From Kitasatospora herbaricolor (GTDB lineage Bacteria; Actinomycetota; Actinomycetes; Streptomycetales; Streptomycetaceae), in contig NZ_JAUSVA010000002.1 of NCBI RefSeq assembly GCF_030813695.1, positions 5,952,001 to 6,016,000 on the forward strand: a stretch of DNA of 64,000 nucleotides. Reading direction: 5' to 3'. Under the pieces are notes generated by a model. That model did not search any database. It was not told where the DNA came from and saw only the letters and a list, made by a program, of their open reading frames with translations. Made by a program: the position numbers and the translations under genes. Every line of letters begins with the position of its first letter. Within the stretch, counting starts at the first letter, position 1. Of the stretch, positions 7,900 to 16,343 are shown one piece after another.

Positions 7900-8898
7900 A
7901 TGACCACACCCATCGACACCACCGGATCCGCCGGCCCGGCCGAGACCGGAGCGGCACCCGCAGCGGCGCCGGTCAAGAAGATCGAAGGCCGTTCCCCGGG
8001 CAGAATCGCCTGGGACCGCCTCAAACGCGACAAGGTCGCCCTCGCGGGCGGCGTCGTGGTGATGCTGCTGATCCTCGCCGCGCTGTTCGCGCCGGTGCTC
8101 AGCTCGCTCTTCGGGCACCCGGTCGACGAACCGCACCCGGATCAGATCAACCCCGAACTGGGGCTGCCCAAGGGCGCGTTCGGCGGCATCAGCGGTGACT
8201 TCCTGCTGGGTGTCGACCCCACCTTCGGCCGGGACGTCTTCAGCCGGATCCTCTACGGCGCCCAGATCTCGCTGCTGGTGGCCTTCCTCGCGGCCGGGGT
8301 CTCGGTCGTCATCGGCGTCCTGATGGGCGTCGCGGCCGGCTACTTCGGCGGCTGGATCGACTCCGCGATCAGCCGGGTCATGGACGTCCTGCTCGCCTTC
8401 CCCCAGCTGCTGTTCTCGATCGCGCTGGTCTCGGTGATGCCCAACGACCTGCTCGGCCTGAGCGGCAGCGGCGTCCGGATGGCGATCCTGATCCTGGTCA
8501 TCGGCTTCTTCGGCTGGCCCTACATCGGACGCATCGTCCGCGGCCAGGCCCTGTCGCTGCGCGAACGCGAGTTCGTCGACGCGGCCCGGAGCCTCGGCGC
8601 CGGCCCGGTGCACATCCTGCTGCGCGAGCTGCTGCCCAACCTGGTCGCCCCGATCCTCGTCTACACGACGCTGATCATCCCGACCAACATCCTCAGCGAG
8701 GCGGCGCTCAGCTTCCTCGGCGCGGGCGTCAAGCCGCCCACGCCCTCCTGGGGGCAGATGCTCTCCCAGGCCACCAAGATCTACCAGGTGGACCCGACCT
8801 ACATGGTCGTCCCCGGTCTCGCGATCTTCATCACCGTGCTCGCCTTCAACCTCTTCGGCGACGGGCTGCGTGACGCGCTCGACCCCAAGGGCAACTGA
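7900..8898 (+). CDS. ABC transporter permease, DppC/OppC type
   Basis: A 332-residue inner-membrane subunit of a peptide/nickel/opine importer. After a 30-residue Ala/Pro tail comes the OppC N-terminal element (RIAWDRLKRDKVALAGGVVVMLLILAAL), then six predicted membrane segments and the cytoplasmic EAA loop EFVDAARSLGAGPVHILLRELLPN that docks on the ATPases. The ATG at 7900 is the only sensible start. It is the first of five genes in the order permease, binding protein, permease, ATPase, ATPase, the same order I recall for S. coelicolor SCO5476-SCO5480. The substrate cannot be read from sequence; oligopeptide is most likely. Confidence 0.9.
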   Translation: MTTPIDTTGSAGPAETGAAPAAAPVKKIEGRSPGRIAWDRLKRDKVALAGGVVVMLLILAALFAPVLSSLFGHPVDEPHPDQINPELGLPKGAFGGISGDFLLGVDPTFGRDVFSRILYGAQISLLVAFLAAGVSVVIGVLMGVAAGYFGGWIDSAISRVMDVLLAFPQLLFSIALVSVMPNDLLGLSGSGVRMAILILVIGFFGWPYIGRIVRGQALSLREREFVDAARSLGAGPVHILLRELLPNLVAPILVYTTLIIPTNILSEAALSFLGAGVKPPTPSWGQMLSQATKIYQVDPTYMVVPGLAIFITVLAFNLFGDGLRDALDPKGN

Positions 8899-8987
8899 GC
8901 CCCTTCAGACCCACCCCCCACACCAGGGGACAGCACCCCCCTCGGCGGACCGATCGGGCCCGCACATCTTCAGGAGGAACCGTACTC

Positions 8988-10757
8988 ATGACGCGTAACC
9001 GGACGCTCGCCGCCGCTGCCCTGGTGGCCACCCTGGCGCTCACCGCGACCGCCTGCGGCGGCTCGAAGGGCGGCGGCAGCAGCGACGCCAGCAAGGGTGC
9101 AGAGGGCGGCTTCAACGCCGCGGTCGGCAAGGTGCTCAACCCTTCGGACAAGAAGGGCGGCACCATCAACCTGTGGACCAGCACGGACGCCGACTCCTGG
9201 GACCCGGGCCGCGCCTACTACGCCTCGGTGTGGAACTTCCAGCGCTACTACGCCCGCACCCTGCTGACGTACGACTCCAAGCCCGGCAAGGACGGCCTCA
9301 AGCTCGTCCCCGACCTCGCGGCCGCCCAGCCGGAGATCGCCGCCGACGGCAAGACCTACACCTTCAAGCTGAAGGCCGGCCTGAAGTTCGAGGACGGCTC
9401 GCCGATCACCTCGAAGGACATCAAGTACGGCATCGAGCGCATCTTCGCCCAGGACGTCATCAGCGGCGGCCCGACCTACCTGATCCAGTCCCTGGACCAG
9501 GGCCAGGACTACAAGGGCCCGTACACCGACGCGGACCCGAACAAGCTGGGCCTGAAGACGGTCGAGACCCCGGACGACACCACCATCGTCTTCAAGCTGG
9601 CCAAGCCGGACTCGTCCTTCCTCTACCTGCTCGCCATGGGCAGCGCCTCCCCGGTGCCGCAGAAGCTCGACACCGGCTCCAAGTACGGTGACAAGCCGGT
9701 CTCCTCGGGCCCGTACAAGTTCAAGTCGATCGAGCCCGGCAAGTCCGTCGAGCTGGTCCGCAACGAGAACTGGGACCAGGCCACCGACACCGTCCGCAAG
9801 GCCCTGCCGGACACCGTCAAGCTGACCATCACCACCAACGCCGACGACATGGACGCCCGTCTGCTCGACGGCTCGGCCGACATCGACTTCAGCCAGACCG
9901 GCCTCTCCCAGGCCGCCGGCGCCAAGGTCCTCACCGACCCGAAGCTCAAGGCCAACACCGACGACGCCTACAACGGCTTCATCCGCTACATCTCGGTGGT
10001 GCCGAAGGTCGCGCCGTTCGACAACGAGCACTGCCGCAAGGCCGTCCTCTACGCGGCCGACACCACCGCCCTGCAGACCGCCCGCGGCGGGTCGACGGCC
10101 GGCTCCACCTACGGCTCCATGCTGCCCCCGAACATCCTCGGCTCGGACGACTACGACCCGTTCGGCTTCACCAAGGGCAAGCCCAACGTGGAGAAGGCCA
10201 AGGAGGAGCTGAAGCTCTGCGGCAAGCCGGAAGGCTTCAAGACCAACATCGCGGTCCGCGGCAACAAGGAGAAGGAAGTCAACTCCGCCGTCGCCCTGCA
10301 GAGCGCGCTGAAGGCCATCAACGTCGACGTCACCGTCGACCAGTACGACGGCAAGCTGATCGCCTCCGAGATCGGCTCGCCGAGCGTCGTCGCGACCAAG
10401 GGCTACGGCCTGATCGTGATGGGCTGGGCCGCCGACTACCCGAACGGCAGCGGCTACCTCCAGCCGCTCACCGACGGCCGGTTCATCACCCAGAACGGCA
10501 ACAGCAACTACTCCGAGATCAACGACCCGGAGATCAACGGCTGGTTCGACTCGGCGACCGCCGAGACCGACCCGGCCAAGGCCGCCGACTTCTACAAGAA
10601 GATCAACCACAAGGTGATCGACAGCGGCTACTACCTGCCGATCGTCGCGGACAAGGCGCTCAACTACCGCAACCCGCGCCTGACCAACGTCTACACCCAG
10701 GACGCCCTGGGCGGCGAGATCGACTTCCAGGCGCTCGGTGTCTCCGACGGCAAGTGA
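8988..10757 (+). CDS. Extracellular solute-binding lipoprotein, family 5 (peptide type)
   Basis: A 589-residue substrate-binding protein anchored to the outer face of the membrane. The N-terminus MTRNRTLAAAALVATLALTATAC is a lipoprotein signal with the lipidated Cys at residue 23, followed by a Gly/Ser linker. Family 5 features include the segment after residue 65 (GTINLWTSTDADSWDPGRAYY), FKLKAGLKFEDGSPITSKDIKYGIERI, and SSGPYKFKSIEPGKSVELVRNENWD. The ATG at 8988 has AGGAGGA upstream, a strong site. It is separated from the next permease by 118 nt with a stable hairpin, which would let the binding protein be made in excess. Confidence 0.92.
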   Translation: MTRNRTLAAAALVATLALTATACGGSKGGGSSDASKGAEGGFNAAVGKVLNPSDKKGGTINLWTSTDADSWDPGRAYYASVWNFQRYYARTLLTYDSKPGKDGLKLVPDLAAAQPEIAADGKTYTFKLKAGLKFEDGSPITSKDIKYGIERIFAQDVISGGPTYLIQSLDQGQDYKGPYTDADPNKLGLKTVETPDDTTIVFKLAKPDSSFLYLLAMGSASPVPQKLDTGSKYGDKPVSSGPYKFKSIEPGKSVELVRNENWDQATDTVRKALPDTVKLTITTNADDMDARLLDGSADIDFSQTGLSQAAGAKVLTDPKLKANTDDAYNGFIRYISVVPKVAPFDNEHCRKAVLYAADTTALQTARGGSTAGSTYGSMLPPNILGSDDYDPFGFTKGKPNVEKAKEELKLCGKPEGFKTNIAVRGNKEKEVNSAVALQSALKAINVDVTVDQYDGKLIASEIGSPSVVATKGYGLIVMGWAADYPNGSGYLQPLTDGRFITQNGNSNYSEINDPEINGWFDSATAETDPAKAADFYKKINHKVIDSGYYLPIVADKALNYRNPRLTNVYTQDALGGEIDFQALGVSDGK

Positions 10758-10818
10758 CCTGCTCTACCCGCTCCCGTAGTTCGTATCGCTAGTCCGAAGG
10801 GCAGGTGAAGGCTTCGCC

Positions 10819-10858
10819 GGGCCGGCCGGGCCCCCCACAAGGGGGCTCGGCCGGTCAC
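10819..10858 (+). terminator. Intercistronic hairpin between binding protein and second permease
   Basis: GGCCGGCCGGGCCCCC (starting about 10820) pairs, with one mismatch, with GGGGGCTCGGCCGGTC (10841-10856) around a short CACAA loop. Such partial terminators or mRNA-stabilising hairpins are usual after binding-protein genes in ABC operons. Confidence 0.65.
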
Positions 10859-10875
10859 CGGCGGCGCCGGCCGCA

Positions 10876-11874
10876 GTGCTCGTGTATCTCATCCGACGGC
10901 TCGTCAACGTCGTCGCCATGCTGTTGGTGGTCTCCGCGGTCACCTTTGGCATCTTCTTCATGGTGCCGAAAATCACCGGCAGCGACCCCGCACTGCTCTA
11001 CGTGGGCAAGATCGCGGACAAGGCGGCGATCGAGGGCATCAGGCACAAGATGGGCCTGGACAAGTCGATCATCGAGCAGTACTTCCTGTTCCTGAAGGGC
11101 ATCTTCGCCGGCCGGGACTACAGCACCGGGGTCGACGTCACCCACTGCTCGGCCCCCTGCCTCGGCTACTCCTTCAAGACCGAGCGCGCGGTCTGGCCGG
11201 TGCTGCTCGACCGCCTGGGCGTCACCGCCTCGCTCGCCTTCGGCGCGGCCGTGCTGTGGCTGGTCTTCGGCACCGCGACCGGCGTGGTCTCCGCGCTGCG
11301 CCGCCGCACCCTGCTCGACCGCTTCACGATGACCACCGCCCTGGCCGGTGTCTCGCTGCCGATCTACTTCACCGGCATGCTCGCCAGCGCGATCTTCGTC
11401 TACCAGCTCGGCTGGTTCCCGCACGACTACGTGGCGCTGACCGACGACCCGGTGGCCTGGTTCCAGAACCTGCTGCTGCCGTGGATCACCCTGGCCTTCC
11501 TCTACGCCGCCACCTACGCCCGGCTCACCCGCGCCACCCTGCTGGACGTGCTCGGTGAGGACTACATCCGCACCGCCCGGGCCAAGGGCCTCGGCGAGCG
11601 GACGGTCATCGGCAAGCACGCGATGCGCTCCACCCTCACCCCGATCCTGACCGTCTTCGGCATGGACCTCGGCGGTCTGATCGGCGGCGCGGTGCTCACC
11701 GAGACCACCTTCAACTTCCGCGGGCTCGGTTACGAGGCGGTCGCCGCCATCAGCGGCAGCGACCTCCCGGTGATCATGGGCGTGACCCTCTTCGCGGGCT
11801 TCTTCATCATCCTGGCCAACCTGCTGGTTGACCTGCTGTACGCCGTTGTCGATCCTCGGGTGAGGCTGACATGA
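10876..11874 (+). CDS. ABC transporter permease, DppB/OppB type
   Basis: A 332-residue membrane subunit. The N-terminal MLVYLIRRLVNVVAMLLVVSAVTFGIFFMVP is the classic DppB start (a short cytoplasmic stub and first helix, then a long extracytoplasmic domain). The EAA loop is EDYIRTARAKGLGERTVIGKHAMRSTLTPILT. It starts at GTG 10876 with only a weak ribosome site. Its stop overlaps the ATG of the next gene by 4 nt, so translation is probably coupled. It would pair with the DppC-type subunit encoded at 7900-8898. Confidence 0.92.
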   Translation: MLVYLIRRLVNVVAMLLVVSAVTFGIFFMVPKITGSDPALLYVGKIADKAAIEGIRHKMGLDKSIIEQYFLFLKGIFAGRDYSTGVDVTHCSAPCLGYSFKTERAVWPVLLDRLGVTASLAFGAAVLWLVFGTATGVVSALRRRTLLDRFTMTTALAGVSLPIYFTGMLASAIFVYQLGWFPHDYVALTDDPVAWFQNLLLPWITLAFLYAATYARLTRATLLDVLGEDYIRTARAKGLGERTVIGKHAMRSTLTPILTVFGMDLGGLIGGAVLTETTFNFRGLGYEAVAAISGSDLPVIMGVTLFAGFFIILANLLVDLLYAVVDPRVRLT

Positions 11875-12959
11875 GCAAGACCCAGACCCAGGCCCAGAGC
11901 CGGCTCCAGAAGGCGGCCGGCGCCCCCGAGGGCTTCCTCACCGTCCGCGACCTGCGGGTGCACTTCCCCACCGACGACGGCCTGGTGAAGTCCGTCGACG
12001 GCCTCAACTTCACGCTGGAGAAGGGCAAGACCCTCGGCATCGTCGGCGAGTCCGGCTCCGGCAAGTCCGTCACCTCGCTCTCGATCATGGGCCTGCACCG
12101 CACCGGCACCAAGCGCGGCGCACCGCAGATCTCCGGCGAGGTCTGGCTGGACGGCGAGGAGCTGATCGGCGCCGACCCCGACCGGGTCCGGCAGCTGCGC
12201 GGCCAGAAGATGGCCATGATCTTCCAGGACCCGCTCACCGCGATGCACCCCTACTACACGGTGGGCGCGCAGATCGTCGAGGGCTACCGGGCGCACCACC
12301 CCGGTGCGAGCAAGAAGGAAGCCCGCAAGCGCGCGATCGAGATGCTCGACCGGGTCGGCATCCCGCAGCCCGACAAGCGGGTCGACGCCTACCCGCACGA
12401 GTTCTCCGGCGGCATGCGCCAGCGCGCGATGATCGCGATGGCCCTGGTCAACGACCCGTCCCTGCTGATCGCCGACGAGCCCACCACCGCCCTGGACGTC
12501 ACCGTCCAGGCGCAGATCCTGGACCTCATCCGCGACCTCCAGCAGGAGTTCGGCTCGGCCGTCATCATCATCACCCACGACCTCGGGGTGGTCGCCGAAC
12601 TCGCCGACGACATCCTGGTCATGTACGGCGGCAAGTGCATCGAGCACGGCCCCGCCGGGACCCTCTTCGACAGCCCCGAGCACCCCTACACCTGGGGCCT
12701 GCTGGGCTCGATGCCGCGCCTGGACCGCGAGCTCCAGGAGCGGCTGATCCCGGTCAAGGGCACCCCGCCCAGCCTGATCAACGTGCCCAGCGGCTGCGCC
12801 TTCCACCCGCGCTGCCCGTACGCCGGCCTCACCGGCGGACGTTCGACGACCGAGGTGCCGGTGCTCGCGGAGGCCTCCCCCGGCCACCGCGCGGCCTGCC
12901 ACATCCCGGCCGCCGAACGGCACCGGATCTTCACCGACGAGATCGCGCCCCGGCTGTGA
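11871..12959 (+). CDS. ABC transporter ATPase, DppD/OppD type
   Basis: A 362-residue nucleotide-binding subunit. Walker A is GESGSGKS (about residue 61), the Q-loop is in MIFQDPLTAMHPYYTVG, the signature is FSGGMRQR, Walker B is LLIADEPTTALD and the switch His is in IIITHDLGV. The C-terminal oligopeptide/dipeptide extension has GCAFHPRCPYA, with cysteines that bind an Fe-S cluster in some relatives. The ATG at 11871 overlaps the preceding stop (ATGA). It forms the ATPase pair with the next gene. Confidence 0.94.
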   Translation: MSKTQTQAQSRLQKAAGAPEGFLTVRDLRVHFPTDDGLVKSVDGLNFTLEKGKTLGIVGESGSGKSVTSLSIMGLHRTGTKRGAPQISGEVWLDGEELIGADPDRVRQLRGQKMAMIFQDPLTAMHPYYTVGAQIVEGYRAHHPGASKKEARKRAIEMLDRVGIPQPDKRVDAYPHEFSGGMRQRAMIAMALVNDPSLLIADEPTTALDVTVQAQILDLIRDLQQEFGSAVIIITHDLGVVAELADDILVMYGGKCIEHGPAGTLFDSPEHPYTWGLLGSMPRLDRELQERLIPVKGTPPSLINVPSGCAFHPRCPYAGLTGGRSTTEVPVLAEASPGHRAACHIPAAERHRIFTDEIAPRL

Positions 12960-12987
12960 GCACGTACCACCCCTCAGGAGAGACCTC

Positions 12988-14046
12988 ATGACGGACACTC
13001 AGGTAGCGGCGATCCCGTCACCGGCGCCCGCCTCCGACCGCGAACCGCTGCTCAGGGTCACCGGGCTCACCAGGCACTTCCCGATCACCAAGGGCCTGCT
13101 GCGGCGCCAGTCCGGCGCGGTGCGCGCGGTCGACGGCATCGACTTCACCGTCAACCCGGGGGAGACCCTCGGCGTGGTCGGCGAGTCCGGCTGCGGCAAG
13201 TCCACGATGGGCCGGCTGGTCACCCGGCTCGACGAGCCGACCTCCGGCACCGTCGAGTTCGAGGGCACCGACATCACCCACCTGGGCACCGGGGCGATGC
13301 GGCCGCTGCGCCGCGACATCCAGATGATCTTCCAGGACCCGTACTCCTCGCTGAACCCGCGGCACACCGTCGGCACCATCGTCGGCGCGCCGTTCCGGCT
13401 GCAGAACGTGAAGAGCGAGGGCGGCACCAAGAAGGCCGTCCAGGAGCTGCTCGAACTCTGCGGCCTCAGCCCGGAGCACTACAACCGCTACCCGCACGAG
13501 TTCTCCGGCGGCCAGCGCCAGCGCATCGGCATCGCCCGCGCGCTCGCGCTGCGGCCGAAGATGATCGTCGCGGACGAGCCGGTCTCGGCCCTGGACGTCT
13601 CCATCCAGGCCCAGGTGGTGAACCTGCTGGACGACCTCCAGAAGGAGCTCGGCCTCACCTACCTGATCATCGCGCACGACCTCTCGGTGGTCCGGCACGT
13701 CTCGGACCGGGTCGCGGTGATGTACCTCGGCAAGATCGTCGAGATCGCCGATCGGGACTCGCTCTACAAGACGCCGATGCACCCCTACACCACGGCCCTG
13801 ATGTCGGCCGTGCCGGTGCCCGACCCCCGGCGCAAGGAGCAGCGCGAGCGGATCCGCCTCACCGGCGACGTCCCCTCCCCGATCAACCCGCCGAGCGGCT
13901 GCCGCTTCCGGACCCGCTGCTGGAAGGCCCAGGACGTCTGCGCCTCCCAGGAGCCGCCGCTGGTCGCGCTCAAGACGGGCCACCAGGTCGCCTGCCACTT
14001 CCCGGAGAACACCCCGGAGCAGACGAAGACCCTGACGGCCGGCTGA
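12988..14046 (+). CDS. ABC transporter ATPase, DppF/OppF type
   Basis: A 352-residue second ATPase of the importer. Walker A is GESGCGKST, the signature FSGGQRQRIGIARAL, Walker B MIVADEPVSALD, and the switch His is in LIIAHDLSVV. The C-terminal extension holds GCRFRTRCWKAQDVC. The ATG at 12988 has CAGGAGAG upstream, 28 nt after the DppD-type gene. It is the last gene of the operon, followed by a very strong bidirectional terminator. Confidence 0.94.
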   Translation: MTDTQVAAIPSPAPASDREPLLRVTGLTRHFPITKGLLRRQSGAVRAVDGIDFTVNPGETLGVVGESGCGKSTMGRLVTRLDEPTSGTVEFEGTDITHLGTGAMRPLRRDIQMIFQDPYSSLNPRHTVGTIVGAPFRLQNVKSEGGTKKAVQELLELCGLSPEHYNRYPHEFSGGQRQRIGIARALALRPKMIVADEPVSALDVSIQAQVVNLLDDLQKELGLTYLIIAHDLSVVRHVSDRVAVMYLGKIVEIADRDSLYKTPMHPYTTALMSAVPVPDPRRKEQRERIRLTGDVPSPINPPSGCRFRTRCWKAQDVCASQEPPLVALKTGHQVACHFPENTPEQTKTLTAG

Positions 14047-14075
14047 ACGGCCCCGCCCGGCGGTCTCCGGGCGTG

Positions 14076-14123
14076 GGAAGGCGGTGCGGCCCCGACCACC
14101 CGGTCGGGGCCGCACCGCCTTCC
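14076..14123. terminator. Strong bidirectional terminator after the ABC operon
   Basis: A perfect 22-bp stem, 14076-14097 against 14102-14123, with a 4-nt loop, between convergent genes. The left arm begins GGAAGGCGGTGC and the right arm ends GCACCGCCTTCC. Confidence 0.9.
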
Positions 14124-14147
14124 GTGCCCGGGCGTCGCCCAGGGGGA

Positions 14148-14501
14148 TCAGTTACGGGCGCTCAGCACGCAGAACTCGTTGCCCTCCGGGTCCGCCAGCA
14201 CCGTCCAGGACCGCTCGCCCTGGCCCACGTCGGCGAGCCGGGCACCGAGCGCCAGCAGCCGCTCCACCTCGGCGGCCTGCCCGGTGTCCGGGCGGAAGTC
14301 CAGGTGGAGCCGGTTCTTCACCACCCGGGGGTCGTCCACCCGGATGAAGAGCAGACTCGGCAGCCGGTCCGGCGCGGAGCGGATCTCGTACTCGTCCGGA
14401 TCGTCGTCGACGGTCACCCAGCCGAGCGCCCGCGCCCACCAGCGCCCCAGCTCCACCGGGTCCTTCGCGTCGACGACCACCTGTTCCCAGTTCAGTGTCA
14501 T
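14148..14501 (-). CDS. VOC-family (glyoxalase-like) protein
   Basis: A 117-residue single-domain protein. MTLNWEQVVVDAKDPVELGRWWARALGW is the first beta-alpha unit of the Glyoxalase_6-type vicinal-oxygen-chelate fold, and the end WTVLADPEGNEFCVL is its closing strand with the usual glutamate (E of GNEF). NRLHLDF carries the His usually used as a metal ligand. Such proteins are dioxygenase-like, antibiotic-binding or orphan; no substrate is evident. It is transcribed towards the ABC operon terminator and away from the TRIC gene. Confidence 0.85.
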   Translation of the reverse strand: MTLNWEQVVVDAKDPVELGRWWARALGWVTVDDDPDEYEIRSAPDRLPSLLFIRVDDPRVVKNRLHLDFRPDTGQAAEVERLLALGARLADVGQGERSWTVLADPEGNEFCVLSARN

Positions 14502-14610
14502 GGCACCACGCTAGGCGCTGCCGCCCCGGCGCGAGGGCCTCCCGGCGACCCGGCGGCCGATCCGGAGGCCCGCGGTCCGGATGGCGTCCGGCGCGGTGGA
14601 GACTGGTGCG

Positions 14611-15270
14611 GTGACCTCGCAGATCTTCCCCACCGACGTGCAGCAGACCCTTGACCTGGTCGGCATCTTCGTCTTCGCCCTGTCCGGCGGCCTGCTGGCC
14701 GTGCGCAAGAACATGGACATCTTCGGCATCTGCGTCCTGGCGGAGGTCACGGCGCTCGGCGGCGGGGTGATGCGCGACCTGGTGATCGGCGCGACGCCGG
14801 TGGCCGCGTTCAGCAACCTCGGGTACTTCTCCACCCCGCTGGCCGCCGGCCTGGTGGTGTTCTTCCTGCACCCGCAGGTGGAGCGGATCAACCGCAGCGT
14901 GCAGACCCTCGACGCGCTGGGGCTCGGCCTGTTCTGCGTCACCGGCACCGCGAAGGCGCACGACTACGGCCTCGGCTCGGTCGCCTCGGTGGCGCTCGGG
15001 ATGGTCACCGCGGCCGGCGGCGGGGTGATGCGTGACGTGCTGGCGCAGGAGATCCCGTCGCTGCTGCGCTGGGACCGCGAGATCTACGCGGTGCCCGCGC
15101 TGATCGGCTCGGCGACGACCGCCGTCCTGATCGCCGTCGACCACCTGACGGCGGCCACCGGGACGACCGCCGCGCTGACCGCCTTCCTGCTGCGGATGTT
15201 CGCGCTCAAGTTCGGCTGGCGGGCACCTCGTGCTTGGCACCGCAACGGTTCTCGCACCAGCGAGGAGTAG
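14611..15270 (+). CDS. TRIC-type cation channel family protein (UPF0126/YadS-like)
   Basis: A membrane protein of about 219 residues with seven predicted helices. The two homologous halves each carry the family motif GGGVMRD (ALGGGVMRDLVIG and AAGGGVMRDVLAQ), characteristic of the prokaryotic trimeric intracellular cation channel family. I prefer the GTG at 14611 (GGAGA 9 nt upstream); an ATG in the same frame at 14581 would add ten residues. The last 65 nt overlap the 3' end of the convergent iclR-type gene. Confidence 0.85.
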   Translation: MTSQIFPTDVQQTLDLVGIFVFALSGGLLAVRKNMDIFGICVLAEVTALGGGVMRDLVIGATPVAAFSNLGYFSTPLAAGLVVFFLHPQVERINRSVQTLDALGLGLFCVTGTAKAHDYGLGSVASVALGMVTAAGGGVMRDVLAQEIPSLLRWDREIYAVPALIGSATTAVLIAVDHLTAATGTTAALTAFLLRMFALKFGWRAPRAWHRNGSRTSEE

Positions 15271-16054
15271 GGGAGCCGCCGTACGCCAGCGAGATCGCCT
15301 CGACCGTGCAGAGCAGTTCGGGCAGCAGCCGGGTGAGCACGGTGGCCGGGGCGACGTCGGCCGGGGCGGAGATGGCGCAGGCCGCGACGGCCCGCCCGCC
15401 GCTGCCGGAGATCGGCGCGGCCACGCTGGTGACCGCCTCCTTGTTCTCGCCGCGGTCCATCGCCCAGCCGAGCCGCCGGACGGCCGCCAGGTCGGCCAGC
15501 AGCTCCTCCGAGTGCTGCTTGTCGCCGCGCGGGGCCCCGGCGGCCGGGCGCCGCGCGGCCCGGGCCTCGAACTCCCGGGTCACCGGCAGCGCCGTCAGCT
15601 GGTCCTCGGGCAGGTCGGCCAGCAGCACCCGGCCCAGCGCCGTCGCGCTGGCCGGCACCCGGCGCCCGATCCGGGACGCCGGGCCCAGCCAGGAGCCGGG
15701 GCTGACGGGGTATCGGCTCTCCACCTTGTCCAGGTAGACCACCTCGCCGCCCTCCAGCACCGCGAGGTGCACGGTGTGGCCGTACCGCTCGTTGAGGGAG
15801 GCCAGGTAGGGCGCGGCCACCTGGCGGACGTCGACCTCCTCCAGGGCCTGCTGGGCGAGCGAGATCAGCCGGCCGCCCAGCCGGTAGCGGTGGTCGGACT
15901 GCCGGTGCACGAAGCCGTGCGACTCCAGCGTGCGCAGCAGCCGCAGGGCGGTCGACTTGTGCACGTCGATGGAGGCGGCGGCCTGCTCCAGCGAGGCCGG
16001 GCCGTCGCCGAGCGAGGCCAGGATGGTCAGTGCGCGGTCGACCGACTGTGACAT
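15206..16054 (-). CDS. IclR-family transcriptional regulator
   Basis: A 282-residue regulator. Residues 1-65 (MSQSVDRALTILASLGDGPASLEQAAASIDVHKSTALRLLRTLESHGFV) form the winged helix-turn-helix; residues about 75-250 are the IclR ligand-binding domain (GHTVHLAVLEGGEVVYLDKVES, ATALGRVLLADLPEDQL, SVAAPISGSGGRAVAACAISAP). A 20-residue C-terminal tail (RWCENRCGAKHEVPASRT) runs into the overlap with the TRIC gene. It is divergent from the cysteine desulfurase gene, and a TTGCA-N5-TGCAA palindrome in the intergenic region is a candidate autoregulatory site. Effector unknown. Confidence 0.9.
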   Translation of the reverse strand: MSQSVDRALTILASLGDGPASLEQAAASIDVHKSTALRLLRTLESHGFVHRQSDHRYRLGGRLISLAQQALEEVDVRQVAAPYLASLNERYGHTVHLAVLEGGEVVYLDKVESRYPVSPGSWLGPASRIGRRVPASATALGRVLLADLPEDQLTALPVTREFEARAARRPAAGAPRGDKQHSEELLADLAAVRRLGWAMDRGENKEAVTSVAAPISGSGGRAVAACAISAPADVAPATVLTRLLPELLCTVEAISLAYGGSPTPRWCENRCGAKHEVPASRT

Positions 16055-16286
16055 GGCGCCCCCCGGAGCGTCGTGCTGGGCTGTTCCTGCTGAAGGGTTC
16101 TGCGGGCCGGGCGGGCCGGCCGAGGGTGCTGGCCGGACGCGGGGCCGCGGATGTGCGGCCGGCGGGCCCGGCCGGCCGTCCGGGCGTTGCTCCGCCGGGA
16201 GTTGGGCCCGTGGTCCGGCCGGCGGCCGTGGCCCGGCCCGTCCCGGTTCTCGGACGGTCCGGTTGTTGCGCCAGGCTAACGACGCG

Positions 16287-16301
16287 TTGCAGAGGGTGCA
16301 A
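16287..16301. promoter_or_regulatory. Palindrome TTGCA-N5-TGCAA in the iclR/desulfurase divergent region
   Basis: A perfect 5+5 inverted repeat with spacer GAGGG, 43 nt before the desulfurase ATG and about 230 nt upstream of the regulator start. A related half-site, TTGCG, lies 22 nt further left. It is a candidate operator for the IclR-family protein. Confidence 0.4.
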
Positions 16302-16328
16302 TGGCCGAATCGTGACCCGGCGGCCCTC

Positions 16329-16334
16329 TACAAT
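16329..16334 (+). promoter_or_regulatory. -10 box (TACAAT) of the cysteine desulfurase gene, probably leaderless
   Basis: TACAAT ends 9 nt before the ATG at 16344, so a start point 6-9 nt downstream would fall at or just before the start codon. The gene also lacks a Shine-Dalgarno sequence, as expected for a leaderless mRNA. Confidence 0.5.
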
Positions 16335-16343
16335 CGACGGGTT

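Noticed and set aside
15930..16343. 138-residue N-terminal extension of the cysteine desulfurase
   Set aside because: It would cover the divergent promoter, the palindrome and the -10 box, and the family begins at MPYLDHAATTP.
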